From IMG/VR virus record IMGVR_UViG_3300022187_000271, positions 1 through 22,263 of that record: 22,263 nt of DNA, one strand, 5' to 3'. This document shows, one piece after another, positions 8,707-15,449 of the stretch. Each line of letters begins with the position of its first letter. Positions within the stretch are counted from its first letter, which is position 1. Made by a program: the position numbers and the translations under genes. The notes under the pieces are model-generated. The model did not search any database and was not told the DNA's origin. It saw only the letters and a program-made list of their open reading frames with translations. This DNA is from a virus.

Positions 8707-9014
8707 GATGTCGTTACCGTTACGGCTCCCACTGTTGCCAACACGCCTATGCCTGTCGGGTAGGTCTGATGATCGTATAAGTCTCTAAATTGTACCCCAT
8801 CAAAAGCCTGATGAATTGAATTAGTAGTATTGAATATGATAGCGCCCGTGGCAAATTGTAATTCAGAGATCTCCGTCGCGTTAAAATGCGGCGAAATACT
8901 GAAATTAACCCCACCGAGGTTAAGCTCAAGGACCCGGATAAGCCGGTTAAACGTATCCGAAGATACCGTTTCGCCCTGCGAGAACGGTAGCCGGGTGGGT
9001 AATAACACGCTCAT
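8703..9014 (-). CDS. Small tail-region protein
   Basis: 103 residues. The ATG at 9014 overlaps the nozzle gene stop by four bases (ATGA). It begins MSVLLPTRLPFSQGETVSSD, TFNRLIRVLELNLGGVNFSI, then SELQFATGAIIFNTTNSIHQ, AFDGVQFRDLYDHQTYPTGI, and ends ATVGAVTVTTS. The LPF-x-QGE-x-VSSDTFNRL-x-R-x-LE-x-NLG opening is familiar from a small protein directly after the nozzle gene in marine phages and may link the nozzle to a fibre or plug; this is inference. No strong ribosome site is visible, so coupling is likely. The stop overlaps the next ATG by four bases. Confidence 0.8.
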   Translation of the reverse strand: MSVLLPTRLPFSQGETVSSDTFNRLIRVLELNLGGVNFSISPHFNATEISELQFATGAIIFNTTNSIHQAFDGVQFRDLYDHQTYPTGIGVLATVGAVTVTTS

Positions 9015-10909
9015 GCACGTCTACCACTTGGCTGTAAGTCAAGGCGAGTCGCTCCAACTCGCCACTTATACCCCTTCTGATCCACTGCGGAAGCATCGTC
9101 ATCACTTTCAAATCGGAGGACTATCTGCCTGCCGCGCGTCCTAACGCTCTTAAATGTCGTTGTTTGCGTAATCTGGTTTGTACTGTCCGTTATTAAAGAC
9201 TGTCCCGGAAACTCACGGCGCTTAAGGACAATGTTCATGACTGGGTTTGTGCTCACGCCTGTCTCAATAACAAAAGCCATATCCGGTATGAGCTTCTTGA
9301 CGAAAGCCAAGCTGTCGCCAGAGCTTATGTCAATGTCAGCCGACTCTATGTAAACGCCAGTCATAGCATCTTCATAAGCGTCAAACCCGGTCTCGTGTTG
9401 AAAAATGCACTGCTGAGACGAGCTTTCCGCCGACGCAAAAGGAAGGTCTTCAATACCCGCATCAAGCCATGCGTAACGAATCAAAGAACCAATGGACCAA
9501 TGGTTTTCTTCGTAGTTGTAAATTACATAACGCGAGACCTCACCCGTGCCATCTTCGATGCTCGGGTAGAAGAACCACACCTCGCCAAACTCTGAGTTGA
9601 CGCCCATGTGGCACTTAAATGCTTGACCTAAGTCTAGGTCGTTAAACACGTACTCCTGAACCGAGCAGGGAAGCTTCTGCACCGAGCCGTTGTAGAAGTA
9701 GAAACCAGTCTTACTCGCGAAATACACACCGTTTGGTGCGTTACAGGCCGCTTTGGGACCGACAAGACCGGAGCCTTCGTTGACCAAGTTCATCGCAAAG
9801 GTCAGGGGAGGGCCAATAAATGTCATCGAATATAGACTCGTGTCGGTCCATATCAAGACCTCTTGCCGAGACTTGATGCCGCCGACAATGAACGAGCCGC
9901 TAGACAAACGCACATCGCCAGCGCTGTTAGTCGCCGTGGGCGTAAAATCCAGATCATTTTCGGAGTCTGAGAAAGCGACCAACATAGGGTCAATAATGCC
10001 TGTCCGTGTGCCCCCAACCAAGGGATCAACGCCCATGCAAATCAAGTGCCGGTTGGTCTCTGACGTCAGTACCTGCAAAGCAACTGTTGGTACGCCACTT
10101 GCACCGGCCTGCTGAGAAAGCTCCTGCGCTCTCACAGTAACGCCATTGTTTTCTACCCAACGGTAAATACCACCACCGCGCGGGTTAATAATTAGGTTCT
10201 CACCGTAATTGTCGTGCGTCCAAAGACGTAGCTGTCCAGCCGCAGAAATGGCGCTAGAAGAGCCCCAGCCGCCAGCTCCCCACGTACCAACGCCCCAACC
10301 CGTGGACTTAACAAAGGTGTCAAGGCCAACATTTATTTGATATGCGCCCACAACCGATGACCCACCGTTGCCACTATCACTGCTATTCGCCGTAACAGTA
10401 GCGCCGCTCGTGTCTTTAGCGACTAGCTCATAGGTATTTAAGCTCGTTACGAGGCTGATTTGATACTCTTGGTTAAGCACTTCTGCCGTAATGTTACCTC
10501 CAAGGGTAGAGGCGCCACTAAAAGTAACAAAATCATTGCTGACAGCCCCATGATCCGTGTCAGTCACTGTGATCGTAGAAGATCCGTCTGTGGCGCTGAA
10601 AGTAACGTCGCCAGCAGAGGTGGTAAGTCTTATCGGGGTGATGTCGTTGAACGACTCACCCTCCTCGATGTAATACTTGAAGGTCGTGCCCAGTCCCAGA
10701 AAACGAGTGCCGCCGAGAGAAATCCAACTATGAAGAGCGCGAGCAAGCCCAAGGTAATAACTGCTACCAAGCTTATTCCAGCCGCCAACCTTTTCCACGC
10801 GGCCTTTGCGAAATCTAATGAGGTTTCCGTCCACCCAGCCACCTTTGGCCGCATAGTCAGTCGACTCCTTGTCAATCCCCGGCTGAAATTCTATCGTCTG
10901 TAACGGCAT
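9011..10909 (-). CDS. Tail nozzle / P22 gp10-like DNA stabilisation protein
   Basis: 632 residues. The N-terminus QTIEFQPGIDKESTDYAAKG, GWVDGNLIRFRKGRVEKVGG is the known opening of P22 gp10-like/nozzle proteins, which close the tail tube of short-tailed phages. Many beta-propeller-like blades follow (SWISLGGTRFLGLGTTFKYY; YGENLIINPRGGGIYRWVEN; NRHLICMGVDPLVGG; YVIYNYEENHWSIGSLIRYA). Residues 101-175 are an inserted beta module with TITVTDTDHGAVSNDFVTF that is shared with the protein encoded at 18346-18879. The length fits this family. The start lacks a strong ribosome site and lies 9 bases after the previous stop. The end overlaps the next gene by four bases. Together with the gp4-like adaptor this defines the tail as podovirus-like. 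Confidence 0.85.
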   Translation of the reverse strand: MPLQTIEFQPGIDKESTDYAAKGGWVDGNLIRFRKGRVEKVGGWNKLGSSYYLGLARALHSWISLGGTRFLGLGTTFKYYIEEGESFNDITPIRLTTSAGDVTFSATDGSSTITVTDTDHGAVSNDFVTFSGASTLGGNITAEVLNQEYQISLVTSLNTYELVAKDTSGATVTANSSDSGNGGSSVVGAYQINVGLDTFVKSTGWGVGTWGAGGWGSSSAISAAGQLRLWTHDNYGENLIINPRGGGIYRWVENNGVTVRAQELSQQAGASGVPTVALQVLTSETNRHLICMGVDPLVGGTRTGIIDPMLVAFSDSENDLDFTPTATNSAGDVRLSSGSFIVGGIKSRQEVLIWTDTSLYSMTFIGPPLTFAMNLVNEGSGLVGPKAACNAPNGVYFASKTGFYFYNGSVQKLPCSVQEYVFNDLDLGQAFKCHMGVNSEFGEVWFFYPSIEDGTGEVSRYVIYNYEENHWSIGSLIRYAWLDAGIEDLPFASAESSSQQCIFQHETGFDAYEDAMTGVYIESADIDISSGDSLAFVKKLIPDMAFVIETGVSTNPVMNIVLKRREFPGQSLITDSTNQITQTTTFKSVRTRGRQIVLRFESDDDASAVDQKGYKWRVGATRLDLQPSGRRA

Positions 10910-10918
10910 ACCAAGGCA

Positions 10919-11347
10919 TCACGCAAGCCGGATAATTGCACCCGTTGCCGTAGGCGACGGAAATACAATTGTGAAATTGCCTGCCGTGCTGGTTTTATCC
11001 CCTCCAAAATCAATCGCGGCTACTGATTTATCTGATTGCGTGTCGTTGTATATTAAACAACCGCGAGCCGTAACCGTAGCGGTTCCAAACGTCAGGTCTG
11101 CAAAATCAACTATCGCAGTCGTTCCAGACGTAGTGGGGGTGACATTGGTAAGCGCATTACCGCCAGCCGTGTAGTTTGTGCCAGAAACCTCGTTTGTGGT
11201 TGTGTACGCGGTTGTGGAGGCGCCGAGAGTCGCAGAGCTGGTATACAAAGCCAGCTTAAATGTGTTGCCTGAGCTGTTAGTGAAGTTGTGAGTGCCTACT
11301 AACAATTCCTGCTTAAACGATGTACAGATCGCCGATGTGATAGCCAT
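10919..11347 (-). CDS. Beta-rich phage structural protein (MAITxAICTSFKQEL family)
   Basis: 142 residues. It starts one base after the previous stop with AAGGAG ahead. It opens MAITSAICTSFKQELLVGTH, then NTFKLALYTSSATLGASTTA, TNEVSGTNYTAGGNALTNVT, VDFADLTFGTATVTARGCLI and ends FTIVFPSPTATGAIIRLA. The Thr/Ala/Gly-rich strands and this exact opening are typical of a very common phage structural protein family, usually annotated as hypothetical or minor tail protein. It has one N-terminal and one mid-domain Cys. Its place just before the nozzle-like gene suggests a tail or neck surface component. The precise role is unknown. Confidence 0.82.
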   Translation of the reverse strand: MAITSAICTSFKQELLVGTHNFTNSSGNTFKLALYTSSATLGASTTAYTTTNEVSGTNYTAGGNALTNVTPTTSGTTAIVDFADLTFGTATVTARGCLIYNDTQSDKSVAAIDFGGDKTSTAGNFTIVFPSPTATGAIIRLA

Positions 11348-11348
11348 T

Positions 11349-11639
11349 TTATAGCTCCTTCAGTAAGTCAGCCATTTGGTTATGACCTTGACGCCTTAGA
11401 ATAACCGATAAAGTAGTACGGTCACTAGCAATGGCGCTGTTAATCCCCCTCAATACTACTTCATAAACTTGCTGTCGGAAAGCCTCGGCTTGTTGCCTAA
11501 CGTGAGGATCGGCGTTTTCTGAAATGCTAACAAGCCTATCTGTGACAATTTTTGCCCAAAAATCAGGATCGTGGCCGCCATCGTTGGATGTCGCCACCAT
11601 AACGCTTCCCAGTCCAGAGTCCGCACTTTGAGAAATCAT
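11349..11639 (-). CDS. Small helical conserved phage protein
   Basis: 96 residues. Start at 11639 overlaps the previous stop by four bases and has AAAGG immediately ahead. Apart from a flexible N-terminus, the protein is almost wholly helical: GGHDPDFWAKIVTDRLVSIS, ENADPHVRQQAEAFRQQVYE, RGINSAIASDRTTLSVILRR, QGHNQMADLLKEL. The pattern [G]H-x-P-[DE]FW-A ... T-D-R-[LI]VS ... SDRTTL ... QGH-x-x-MA is familiar from small proteins of marine phages located near the nozzle gene. No function is known to me. Two His and the RTTL stretch are conserved in my memory. It is probably a minor neck/tail assembly or internal protein. Confidence 0.8.
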   Translation of the reverse strand: MISQSADSGLGSVMVATSNDGGHDPDFWAKIVTDRLVSISENADPHVRQQAEAFRQQVYEVVLRGINSAIASDRTTLSVILRRQGHNQMADLLKEL

Positions 11640-12358
11640 CCTTTGTACGGCTCCGGCGCTGAAGGCATTTCTATCTGCTTAAAGTTAAACTGCCTGCGAG
11701 CCTCGTCAAATTCTGACTGAGGGCAAACCATAAACTGGCCTTCTTGATCTGTCATGACAAGCATTGGATCATCTAGCCGATGGTAGCCATAGAGGCGTTC
11801 TGCTGGTACGACGTTGCTATCCAGTAGAGCTGACTTCTGGCTTACACCCACACCCACTCCCTGCGAGATACATCGAGAGACCCAGAACTCGACGCATCCT
11901 CGTCCTGCTTCTGCAAAATGCAGGTTGTGTTTGTAACTAAAATCCATGCCAAACAGATCGATATGAGCCACTTTATTGTAGAGCGCGTACGCCATTGCGT
12001 ACGCCACAGTGTTGTTGAGATAAGCGCACCGCTGATCATCAATCACATCCTTAATGGGGTACTCAACGATTGCCGGTACCCGCTCATCAAGCTCGCACGA
12101 ATAAATAGGTTTATCAAACGTAGGCAGTAAACGACGCATGACGTCAGTCTGGCCACCCGCATCTTCCGTGTCCAAGTACCGGGACGCAGGGTCCAGCATA
12201 AACACACGGTCACAATCAAAAACAGATAAGGCGGCGTTGATACACCATACCTCATCCCACTGCTGACTGTTTTCTACTCCAATTACGTAGTCAATTTGAG
12301 AAGCGCCAAGGCCTATCAGGGCGACTCTGGCCCCCTCCAACTCCGGTATGCGTGACAT
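11636..12358 (-). CDS. Rossmann-like protein, possible glycosyltransferase/MptE-like enzyme
   Basis: 240 residues with the look of an enzyme and not a virion part. A Gly-containing first strand-turn (VALIGLGASQIDYVI, 12-26) leads to strands WDEVWCINAALSVF and DRVFMLDPASRYLD. A central block has CAYLNNTVAYAMAYALYNKV (111-130) and AHIDLFGMDFSYKHNLHFAE (131-150), then GRGCVEFWVSRCISQGVGVG. The AYLNNTVAYA...LFG-x-DF-x-Y...GR-x-CVEFW signature is one I remember from marine phage proteins; the fold is reminiscent of DUF115/MptE-like and sialyltransferase-type Rossmann folds. Substrate unknown. It sits within the neck block, coupled at both ends (TAATG upstream, ATGA downstream), so it is expressed with late genes and may modify the virion or host surface sugars. 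Confidence 0.75.
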   Translation of the reverse strand: MSRIPELEGARVALIGLGASQIDYVIGVENSQQWDEVWCINAALSVFDCDRVFMLDPASRYLDTEDAGGQTDVMRRLLPTFDKPIYSCELDERVPAIVEYPIKDVIDDQRCAYLNNTVAYAMAYALYNKVAHIDLFGMDFSYKHNLHFAEAGRGCVEFWVSRCISQGVGVGVSQKSALLDSNVVPAERLYGYHRLDDPMLVMTDQEGQFMVCPQSEFDEARRQFNFKQIEMPSAPEPYKG

Positions 12359-13005
12359 TAACTAACACCTGTTCTCAACAAGTCATATCTATATTCATCG
12401 CGAGTAGCGCGGCCTTCGCTCACGTTCTTCATTCTCGCGATCCCCTCCTTGAATCGAGTCTCAAACGTCTGAATAACGTCTGGAGCCTCTTTCAGGAATA
12501 TCGCCGCCTCGACCAAGGTTCCATACAGCAAAGGATCTGGATGGTCCGTAGACAAGACAGTGGTTCCTGAATCTGCACCCGCCGTCAATGAGGCTGGCTT
12601 GTAAAGATAGTGAAGCTCCACCGAATAACCAGAATCCGGTATAGGCGACACTTCAAAAGCCGTCTCATCAAACAATGAGTAATACTTTGGTTGTGCTGTG
12701 GTGGTTGTTACAGGGCTGTACTCTTTGATGAAAGATGGATGTTTGTAGTCCAAATAATAATATCTGTCACCACTAATTACAGCCAAAGAAAAAGGCGCAA
12801 AAAAGTCAGACGGGGTCGCTAAAAACCGATTTCCGGTGGTCAGTGTTCCTGTGACGTTCTTACGTTGCTCGGGCAACTGCACAAGCTTGAAAATACGGCT
12901 TTCTGCTTCCTCAATAAATGTGTTGAGGTTGTTGTTGAAGGTTGTTTCGTCAACCTGCAAGTAGTCTTGTACCGTCGATTTTAGGGTGGCTAATGTAAAA
13001 CTCAT
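12358..13005 (-). CDS. Phage adaptor-like protein
   Basis: 215 residues, starting at an ATGA overlap with GAGGTGA about 8 bases ahead. The N-terminus is MSFTLATLKSTVQDYLQVDE followed by NNNLNTFIEEAESRIFKLVQ, then NVTGTLTTGNRFLATPSDFF; the middle has AQPKYYSLFDETAFEVSPIP and YSVELHYLYKPASLTAGADS; the end is helical (HPDPLLYGTLVEAAIFLKEA, ARMKNVSEGRATRDEYRYDL). This helix-strand-helix layout is that of small phage adaptor proteins joining the portal/adaptor ring to the nozzle, and I recall many close relatives in marine phages. A family name (SU10-type adaptor) is a recollection and was not checked. The stop overlaps the next start as TAATG. Confidence 0.78.
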   Translation of the reverse strand: MSFTLATLKSTVQDYLQVDETTFNNNLNTFIEEAESRIFKLVQLPEQRKNVTGTLTTGNRFLATPSDFFAPFSLAVISGDRYYYLDYKHPSFIKEYSPVTTTTAQPKYYSLFDETAFEVSPIPDSGYSVELHYLYKPASLTAGADSGTTVLSTDHPDPLLYGTLVEAAIFLKEAPDVIQTFETRFKEGIARMKNVSEGRATRDEYRYDLLRTGVS

Positions 13006-13325
13006 GACGTGGTCACCTCAACCGTGCCTAATCCACTGTTTATTTGATAAGTCGTAAGCTGTGTGCCTAGTATACCTTGACCCACATTCGTGTAGACAGT
13101 AAAAAAGTTTCCGTCGTTACCGTCCGCCGCCTGATCAATTCGTGGATTTTTTAAAGCTTCAGGATCAACTGGTGTAGGTTTTGGCATCAACTGAGGATGC
13201 TTTGGAGACCATTGATCAGGTCCCACGAGCAACCCATCCCAAGTCTTTTTCATGTCCTTGAGCCGATAGCGGAAGCCCGTTATGTCACAGATCCCGTAAG
13301 CTCGCTTGTTAGATGCGAAGGCCAT
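13002..13325 (-). CDS. Small conserved neck-region protein
   Basis: 107 residues. It opens MAFASNKRAYGICDITGFRY, then RLKDMKKTWDGLLVGPDQWS and PKHPQLMPKP, a pattern I recall from a small protein encoded beside the gp4-like adaptor in many phages. The two N-terminal Cys-like positions of some relatives are reduced to one (C13). The remainder is polar with a C-terminal strand ending GTVEVTTS. There is no clear ribosome site, so it is probably translated by coupling through TAATG. The C-terminal VTTS also ends the 103-residue protein encoded at 8703-9014, and both genes then overlap the next ATG by four bases. Probably a minor neck or tail component. Confidence 0.8.
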   Translation of the reverse strand: MAFASNKRAYGICDITGFRYRLKDMKKTWDGLLVGPDQWSPKHPQLMPKPTPVDPEALKNPRIDQAADGNDGNFFTVYTNVGQGILGTQLTTYQINSGLGTVEVTTS

Positions 13326-14020
13326 TATGCTATGTCGTAACTTCTGGTGTCAGGAGCAATGCGGAAGCTTGATCGAGGCTCGTCTTGAGAGAGTGCTCGC
13401 AAAAACTCCTCTTCATAAAGCTGTTTAAGAAGTTGCACTTTTTCAGGCGCTCTTTTAAGGGCGAGATAATACGCAAGTCCTGCCGCAAGGCACGGATAAA
13501 ACCGAAATGGGACTTCCATGGTATTTACGCCAACGTCCGCATCATCCATGCGAGTAAGCACGTTCATGTACACGGTATAGGTTGAGCTCTTGTCTGGCAC
13601 AGGCCAAACGGTAATTGTAGGCGTCAACTGCTTGTCAATTAGATATTGGTTTGGCTTTCCTGTCGTCGACTTCGTCGCTAAGTTTGCATACTCAGCACGA
13701 GACATACGGCTTAGCGGAATGTCAGTTGTTGTCCCCTGCGAGGTTTCTCTAATAAATACGTCTAACACGTCAATTGTCGCGGTAGGATCACTTGAGTCAA
13801 TATTGTATTTACCCGTGCTTTGTACCATAGGGACGGTCTTTTCTTTGATCGTCCATTGATTCAATCCGCGATTAGCCCACTCGGCCAGCATAAGGTTCAA
13901 AGATCTCTGAGCTGACTTCAAGTCATAACCCGTTCTAAGCTCTAAGCCACAACGCTCAAAAGCCTCTTCAACGTAGTCGGCTACGTCTAACTCGAAATCT
14001 TTACTCCCGCTCGTCGCCAT
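13325..14020 (-). CDS. Head-to-tail adaptor, P22 gp4-like
   Basis: 231 residues. I choose ATG at 14020 over the in-frame GTG at 14029 because GGGTG lies about 6 bases ahead and MATSGSKDFELDVADYVEEA reads as a natural start. The N-terminal helices carry YVEEAFERCGLELRTGYDLK and SLNLMLAEWANRGLNQWTIK, the pattern of the packaged-DNA stabilisation/tail accessory protein gp4 family in short-tailed phages. A beta-rich middle follows (PTITVWPVPDKSSTYTVYMN), then FRFYPCLAAGLAYYLALKRA and a helical C-terminus. The family forms the ring below the portal that closes the filled head. This supports a podovirus-type neck. It overlaps the previous gene by 20 bases and the next by one (TAATG). Confidence 0.82.
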   Translation of the reverse strand: MATSGSKDFELDVADYVEEAFERCGLELRTGYDLKSAQRSLNLMLAEWANRGLNQWTIKEKTVPMVQSTGKYNIDSSDPTATIDVLDVFIRETSQGTTTDIPLSRMSRAEYANLATKSTTGKPNQYLIDKQLTPTITVWPVPDKSSTYTVYMNVLTRMDDADVGVNTMEVPFRFYPCLAAGLAYYLALKRAPEKVQLLKQLYEEEFLRALSQDEPRSSFRIAPDTRSYDIA

Positions 14021-14696
14021 TTTCTGCACCCGCGTATAAGTTGTCGAACACTTGGTTCACGTCCAAGGTGTAGTCTAAGTCAGATTTGCTGTAATGGATA
14101 TGCTGGGAAGGCCTAAAATCTGGGGCGCCATCACCTAGCTCGAACTGCGCAGGTCGCGTTACTCTTACTCGGTTATTAGGTAACGCAACAATATTACCCG
14201 TCCACTCCCCCGCATCGAGCAACTCCAGCACATGGCTTTGCTTGTGTTGTGCAGGGTCGTCCGCCGTATCTGACTCGGTATAATCCACAGTAAAGTAGTA
14301 TTTTGCCGGGTAAAACTTGCCATCAATTTTTGCCATCCAAGGGCATGGGTCACAGTTTTCTAACTTGTAGACGCTGTGGGTTCGAGATGCGCAGTCCCAC
14401 GGCTGTGCCGCCCAAACAGGCATTGGCTCAGCCCATTTATCGAAGGGGGTGTCCCCCACGAGAGCGGTGATAGGCATACGAGCCCACATTGCGCCCCCGT
14501 GGAGGTTCGGCTCATCGGTATCGTAAGTCTCAGCCCCGGTAAATATGACCTGAAAAGACAGGCATCGCTTGGGTAGCGTCGTGACACCGATGACCATGGC
14601 ATGAAGAAATTCGCCATGGTATTTCTCGTGATTGTGCGTGTACTCTTTTCTGACCCAGCACTTAAAGTACGGGATGCTGGACTGGAGAAATGCCAT
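14001..14696 (-). CDS. Conserved marine-phage tail/neck-region protein
   Basis: 231 residues, starting at the TAATG junction. It opens MAFLQSSIPYFKCWVRKEYT, followed by EKYHGEFLHAMVIGVTTLPK and a beta-rich middle (LHGGAMWARMPITALVG; PMPVWAAQPWDCASRTHSVY). Later segments are DGKFYPAKYYFTVDYTES and HVLELLDAGEWTGNIVALPN. I remember this N-terminal pattern from proteins encoded just ahead of the neck genes in uncultured marine phages, but no function is established as far as I know. It is rich in aromatics and Cys for a phage structural protein. There is no transmembrane segment or catalytic motif. The 3' end overlaps the next gene by 20 bases. Confidence 0.8.
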   Translation of the reverse strand: MAFLQSSIPYFKCWVRKEYTHNHEKYHGEFLHAMVIGVTTLPKRCLSFQVIFTGAETYDTDEPNLHGGAMWARMPITALVGDTPFDKWAEPMPVWAAQPWDCASRTHSVYKLENCDPCPWMAKIDGKFYPAKYYFTVDYTESDTADDPAQHKQSHVLELLDAGEWTGNIVALPNNRVRVTRPAQFELGDGAPDFRPSQHIHYSKSDLDYTLDVNQVFDNLYAGAENGDERE

Positions 14697-15172
14697 TATC
14701 GGCCATATAGTCCGCTGTTTTTGTTTGAAGGAGCGCGCACTGAATTAGACGTGGCTTTGCTCTTCATAGCGCCGCCAGCGGCCTTTCCCTTAGCTTTCAT
14801 CATGCCAGATCCGGGTCTTCCTACAGCAATCATAACTTGCGTTGCGTCTTCTTTATTGCCAGCGCCACCTTTAGCGTAACCTTTAGTCTTCATTTTCATG
14901 ATTGAGCCTCCCTCGGCCGCAAACGTACTTACATTAGTGGGCTTACCACCCACACCTTGCTTTTTCGCTCGCTTGCGCCTGACGGCGGAAGCTACTTGTT
15001 TCTTTGACATCTTTGCGGCCTTAGCCGCAGGCACACATTTCGGATAGTCACGATCTGAATCATCGGCGCTTTGGCGGCCACACTTTTCATAGCCGCCGCC
15101 CTCTTTTGGGGCGCTAATATCAACCCAGTTCTCGCTTCCGAACCAGTCTTTAAGTCCGCGTTTTTTAGCCAC
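14696..15172 (-). CDS. DUF5872-like small protein
   Basis: 158 residues from a GTG start (15172) that overlaps the previous gene by 8 bases; the conserved domain begins at once, so a later start would remove it. Residues 5-60 show DWFGSENWVDISAPK, EKCGRQS and DYPKCVPAAKAAKMSKKQV, the WVD(I/L)...P...CGR...YP-x-C-x-P pattern that I associate with the uncharacterised DUF5872 family of marine phages and giant viruses (recalled, not searched). KKQGVGGKPTNVSTF follows. The C-terminal 75 residues are a Gly/Lys/Met-rich tail with FAAEGGSI (84-91), YAKGG and AAGGAM. The two conserved Cys (31 and 46) could bind metal. The stop overlaps the next start as TAATG. Confidence 0.82.
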   Translation of the reverse strand: MAKKRGLKDWFGSENWVDISAPKEGGGYEKCGRQSADDSDRDYPKCVPAAKAAKMSKKQVASAVRRKRAKKQGVGGKPTNVSTFAAEGGSIMKMKTKGYAKGGAGNKEDATQVMIAVGRPGSGMMKAKGKAAGGAMKSKATSNSVRAPSNKNSGLYGR

Positions 15173-15449
15173 GAGGCACTCGCACAGTTCTACGCTTGTT
15201 TTGCATCATAGCGCCACAACCCCGAGGTTGCATCTCCACAGAGCCGCCTGTATTCATTTTTTTAGCTTTGACTTCTCCGCCAGTCGCTTTTTTGGCGCCT
15301 TTATATTCTCCTCCCATGCGCTGATACTCTTGCACCATAAATCCGTTTGCGTATGCGGAAGGATATACCTCAAATTTAGCCTTGGCCTTAGCCTTAGCTT
15401 TTTTATAAATTTCGGGGTTAGCGACGTTGTCTGGTATTTTGCTTGCCAT
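15165..15449 (-). CDS. Small Lys/Gly-rich conserved phage protein
   Basis: 94 residues. The first half is a helix-rich block IYKKAKAKAKAKFEVYPSAY followed by ANGFMVQEYQRMGGEYKG, a pattern (basic helix, PSAYA, then EY-x-x-[MR]GG-x-Y) that I recall from small proteins in many marine phages. The second half is basic and low-complexity with two GG-x-V elements (TGGEV at 56-60, TGGSV at 67-71) and ends RGCGAMMQNKRRTVRVPRG. Calculated charge is strongly positive. It could bind DNA or acidic capsid surfaces, but no function is known to me. It overlaps the upstream gene by one base and the downstream gene by 8 bases. Confidence 0.8.
   Translation of the reverse strand: MASKIPDNVANPEIYKKAKAKAKAKFEVYPSAYANGFMVQEYQRMGGEYKGAKKATGGEVKAKKMNTGGSVEMQPRGCGAMMQNKRRTVRVPRG

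Noticed and set aside
14021-14029. GTG start at 14029 for the gp4-like adaptor
   Set aside because: The ATG at 14020 has a better placed ribosome site and gives a more typical N-terminus; the choice changes only three residues.
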